A stretch of 23,668 nt of DNA from a virus: the IMG/VR virus record IMGVR_UViG_3300034683_000618, positions 1 to 23,668 of that record; one strand, given 5' to 3'. Numbering within the stretch: position 1 is the stretch's first letter; every line of letters begins with the position of its first letter. The translations under genes and the position numbers were made by a program. Positions 21,260 through 23,668 of the stretch are shown here, one piece after another. The notes beneath the pieces are model-generated. The model did not search any database. It was not told the origin of the DNA and saw only the letters and a program-made list of their open reading frames with translations.

Positions 21260-21918
21260 TTTATGGGTTAAATGCTGTTGGAATTAAGGTTAAAACACAT
21301 GTTATAGATGCTTTTTTTTACAAAGAAAATGAAAATAAAAAAGTTAGAGCTATTTTTGCATATAGGACAGATATTCCTGTTGGAGAAATTATAGATGGGC
21401 AAGATGCTTCGAGTAGTTATTTATATTGGTATTCGTTAGATAATGCTGTATGGAAACAATTTTTTAAAGATGTATCAGGATTTAATCGTATGTTGCCTGT
21501 TGGTATTGCGATGGTTACTGATGTTGATGATGGAAATGTTGGAGTAAAAACGAGTTTTGAATCGCCGACACCACATGGATTTAGGTATTATGCGGATAAA
21601 TATATTTTTTATAAAACAAAGTTTATTGTCGCAGAGTTAGATGAGGTTAACTTTTTTCAGGTCGCAAATAATCCGCAGATATTGGAGACAGATGCTACGT
21701 TGGGGACAATTTTAGAGGAGTATTATTCAGATGGTTTGATTAGTGCAAGTTCGAGTTTAGAAAGTGAATTCCACAAAATTTATACTTTAACGTTTAATTA
21801 TGTATTTCCGTATAGAGTTACAAAAGATAAAGTAATAAAGGTTAGGGTGCATGGGCAAAAGCAAGTAGAAAGTTTTTGTTCGGTTCCAGAATATTCCGTT
21901 TATCACATAGCATTATAA
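21256..21918 (+). CDS. Hypothetical tail-associated protein
   Basis: A 220-residue protein, probably translated by coupling: ATG 21256 overlaps the upstream stop (ATGA), and the nearest ribosome-site-like sequence is the G-rich stretch that encodes the Gly linker, too far away for normal initiation. The protein is beta-rich with many aromatics (YLYWYSLDNAVWKQFF, FRYYADKYIFYKTKF) and one Cys. No signal peptide or membrane segment is seen. Its place among tail-tip genes suggests a structural role in the host-binding apparatus. I cannot assign a family. Confidence 0.65.
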   Translation: MIYGLNAVGIKVKTHVIDAFFYKENENKKVRAIFAYRTDIPVGEIIDGQDASSSYLYWYSLDNAVWKQFFKDVSGFNRMLPVGIAMVTDVDDGNVGVKTSFESPTPHGFRYYADKYIFYKTKFIVAELDEVNFFQVANNPQILETDATLGTILEEYYSDGLISASSSLESEFHKIYTLTFNYVFPYRVTKDKVIKVRVHGQKQVESFCSVPEYSVYHIAL

Positions 21919-21938
21919 GGGGCTGGTAAAATGGGGTA

Positions 21939-22985
21939 GTGCAAATTCCCACGTCGCAAATTGATAGGATAAATATGCAGTATGCACCACCTACGAAAAA
22001 AGGTAATATTTATGTAGGTTTTTTCCCGCATAATGGTGATTTTAAGGATAAATTATATGTGTTTGGGGAAGGCGTTTTTATTCGATTAATGGATAGATAT
22101 TTCCACAAATATATTTATGACGTTAATACGCAGTTTAGGACAGATTTTACGAATTATTACGACGCCGGAGATAGCAAAAAATATAGATTTAAAGAGCATT
22201 TTAAGGCGGAATACCATATTTATTACGAAGAAGCTGCGTATTCGAGATATAATATAGAATATTTAGAAATTCTTTTAACAGAAAGTGGTGCACAAATTGT
22301 CAATGCTGATTATAGACATGCTACTGTTAATATTATTCCTGAAACAATGAATGAAACTGTGCAGTATGTAAATGCCGATGGACAAGTTGAAGGTGAATTT
22401 GTTTTTGAAGCGATGAGGTATTTGTTAGATGTTACTCCGTTGCATTCTAATATTACTCGAAGTTATTTAGAAATATATGAAAATCCTTACCATTTGGAGC
22501 CGGTTGTTTTTTCGATGTTGGATAGATATAGGCCTACGTGGGTAAAAGACAATGTAATATCTGCTGTTGTAAATGCTAATTTTGATGATATAACAAATGG
22601 AGTTTTTGCACCGAATACATATATTACTGTTTTATATCCTCCGAATGTAGAATTAAGTAGATATAAAATAAAATTAGAAGTTTGCGAAGATGGTGGGACT
22701 GAATTTTTACGTGAATCCTATTATCCTTATAATTTAACAGATATTCCATTAAAAATATTGGAAATACCTTTTAGTTCTGGTATGGACGGTAATTATGAAT
22801 TGTTGTATAGCTATAATTTGTCGAGTAAAGCTACTTCGAATGTAAATCCTAATAATGGTGCTTTTTATTATCAGCCGGTTATTACTTTGCAATATGATAG
22901 ATTTACGTCGGAAATTAGTATCTGGAATGGTAGTTCTGGTGCTGATATTGTGTTGCCAAATGGTATAGAAGAACAATTATTTTAG
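21939..22985 (+). CDS. Hypothetical tail protein with uncertain start
   Basis: A 348-residue, beta-rich protein of unknown family with many Tyr and Asn (segments such as NITRSYLEIYENPYHLEPVV and YITVLYPPNVELSRYKIKL), consistent with a tail or fibre component. GTG 21939 is the first in-frame start, but its ribosome site is poor. A well-placed AAGGGG (21917-21922) instead points to ATG 21931, which reads ATG GGG TAG. One extra G in the G run 21933-21936 would turn this into M-G-V-V and join it in frame. The gene therefore either uses GTG 21939 or carries a one-base loss at its start. Operon position between two tail genes is conserved in spacing. Confidence 0.65.
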   Translation: MQIPTSQIDRINMQYAPPTKKGNIYVGFFPHNGDFKDKLYVFGEGVFIRLMDRYFHKYIYDVNTQFRTDFTNYYDAGDSKKYRFKEHFKAEYHIYYEEAAYSRYNIEYLEILLTESGAQIVNADYRHATVNIIPETMNETVQYVNADGQVEGEFVFEAMRYLLDVTPLHSNITRSYLEIYENPYHLEPVVFSMLDRYRPTWVKDNVISAVVNANFDDITNGVFAPNTYITVLYPPNVELSRYKIKLEVCEDGGTEFLRESYYPYNLTDIPLKILEIPFSSGMDGNYELLYSYNLSSKATSNVNPNNGAFYYQPVITLQYDRFTSEISIWNGSSGADIVLPNGIEEQLF

Positions 22986-23008
22986 TTAGTATGGCAGGAG
23001 GTGTTATT

Positions 23009-23668
23009 ATGGCGTTGAAGATTTATGCAGATGCGGGATTTACACAGCCTTTAAGGACAATTTTAGCGATGTTGAATGGGGATGGTGCAACGAATACTTT
23101 TGCGGTTTCAGAAGAGCCTGATGAAGTAAGATTGTTTGGTGCTGGAAAGCCGTATGGGGAGCTGTTGGTAAAAAATACTACAACGCCCACAACTCCAAGT
23201 GCAGGTGAATGGGGTTATAGTGGTGGAACTGTTTATTTAGGAAATGCTCCAGCGGTTGGTGAAACAGTTGTTGCTTTTAGTGGTGGGGTAAGGATATTTG
23301 AAGGTGTAAATACTGTGTCTGGACAGGTTAAATTTCTTTCAAGTTCGGATGATGTAAATGATAGAACAAAAATACAGCAATTATGGATTAAAAACGATGC
23401 GGTAGATAGAGAATATACAGAGGTTTCGGTTGTATCTATAATTGATTTGGTTGCTGGAGAAGGTGCAGATGTAAGTTGGTTTAGTGTTGCGCCTGATAAT
23501 GCAGGAAGTCCTGGAACATGGCAAGCTACTCCATTAAATTTAGCTAATATAGGAGCGTCTGGTTCGGTTAGTTTTTGGATAAAATGTGTAGTTCCAAAAG
23601 ATACACCGGTAGAGAATTTAAGGGATATTTATATTACTGTTAGAGCTATAGAAAGTTCGACGAATTAA
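23009..23668 (+). CDS. Hypothetical tail fibre or appendage protein
   Basis: A 219-residue protein ending in a TAA at the last bases of the window. I start it at ATG 23009, 5 nt behind CAGGAGGTG (22995-23003); ATG 22991 would include the ribosome site. It is beta-rich, Gly/Ser/Thr/Val-rich, and low in Cys. The N-terminal 100 residues (KIYADAGFTQPL, VRLFGAGKPYGELLVKNTT, GGTVYLGNAPAVGETVVAF) and the C-terminal half (VDREYTEVSVVSIIDLVAGEG, GSVSFWIKCVVPKDTPVENLRDIYITVRA) look like two immunoglobulin-like beta domains, such as those found on virion surfaces. An Ig-like tail decoration or fibre adaptor is the best guess from composition and order. Confidence 0.65.
   Translation: MALKIYADAGFTQPLRTILAMLNGDGATNTFAVSEEPDEVRLFGAGKPYGELLVKNTTTPTTPSAGEWGYSGGTVYLGNAPAVGETVVAFSGGVRIFEGVNTVSGQVKFLSSSDDVNDRTKIQQLWIKNDAVDREYTEVSVVSIIDLVAGEGADVSWFSVAPDNAGSPGTWQATPLNLANIGASGSVSFWIKCVVPKDTPVENLRDIYITVRAIESSTN

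Noticed and set aside
1-23668. tRNA genes, CRISPR arrays, insertion sequences, integrase, lysis genes
   Set aside because: I saw no cloverleaf with a T-loop GTTCGAATC-type motif, no repeat-spacer series, no transposase or integrase catalytic pattern, and no holin or endolysin.

Overview
The window is a contiguous block of a tailed double-stranded DNA phage or prophage. Every gene I can support lies on the + strand. Genes are tightly packed with ATGA/TAATG overlaps and strong GGAGG-type ribosome sites. Composition is AT-rich (about one third G+C by eye), Leu is mostly TTA/TTG, and proteins are rich in K, E, I and Y. A radical SAM enzyme and a Fe-S nuclease are encoded. Together these suggest a low-GC anaerobic Firmicute host, possibly a thermophilic clostridium (inference). 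No integrase, transposase or lysis gene is visible.

Layout. (1) 1-1371: small unrecognised early genes, including a broken short phage gene at 955-1112, closed by a terminator at 1398-1436. (2) 1480-5313: recombination and replication module: RecB/Cas4-like Fe-S nuclease, candidate single-strand annealing protein, excisionase-like wHTH protein, a DnaD/lambda-O-like initiator, an unknown protein and a frame-broken small gene, closed by a terminator at 5315-5353. The initiator gene carries three 11-bp-spaced palindromic iterons, then a 36-nt purine tract and a perfect hairpin, which is lambda-ori-like architecture. (3) 5354-5713: non-coding control region with several dyads, a direct repeat, an extended -10 promoter and tiny leader ORFs. 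(4) 5714-8259: radical SAM enzyme, ParB-fold protein and a TET-associated-type glycosyltransferase (TAGT), placed directly before terminase. I read this as a candidate DNA base hypermodification module, notable because no O2-dependent TET/JBP oxygenase is present. (5) 8235-14540: packaging and head: small and large terminase, DUF935/Mu-gp29-like portal, MuF-like protein, Mu I-like protease with a nested scaffold gene, small decoration-type protein and gpE-type major capsid protein, followed by a terminator. (6) 14584-18841: connector, gpG/gpS-like completion protein, likely tail terminator, tail tube, tail chaperone G/GT with a canonical A AAA AAT slippery site, and TP901-type tape measure protein. 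No sheath gene is present, so the tail is probably long and non-contractile (siphovirus with a Mu-like head). (7) 18838-23668: tail hub and unrecognised tail-tip/fibre proteins. One reading-frame junction sits on a run of eight T (20270-20277) and one start codon (21931) is disrupted next to a G run.

How it fits together: the early/replication block has an apparent internal origin. A second promoter at about 5546-5576 probably drives the modification, packaging, head and tail genes. The terminator after the capsid gene would let capsid be made in excess over connector and tail proteins. Several frame breaks suggest programmed recoding, decay or homopolymer sequencing errors; the cases are discussed separately.
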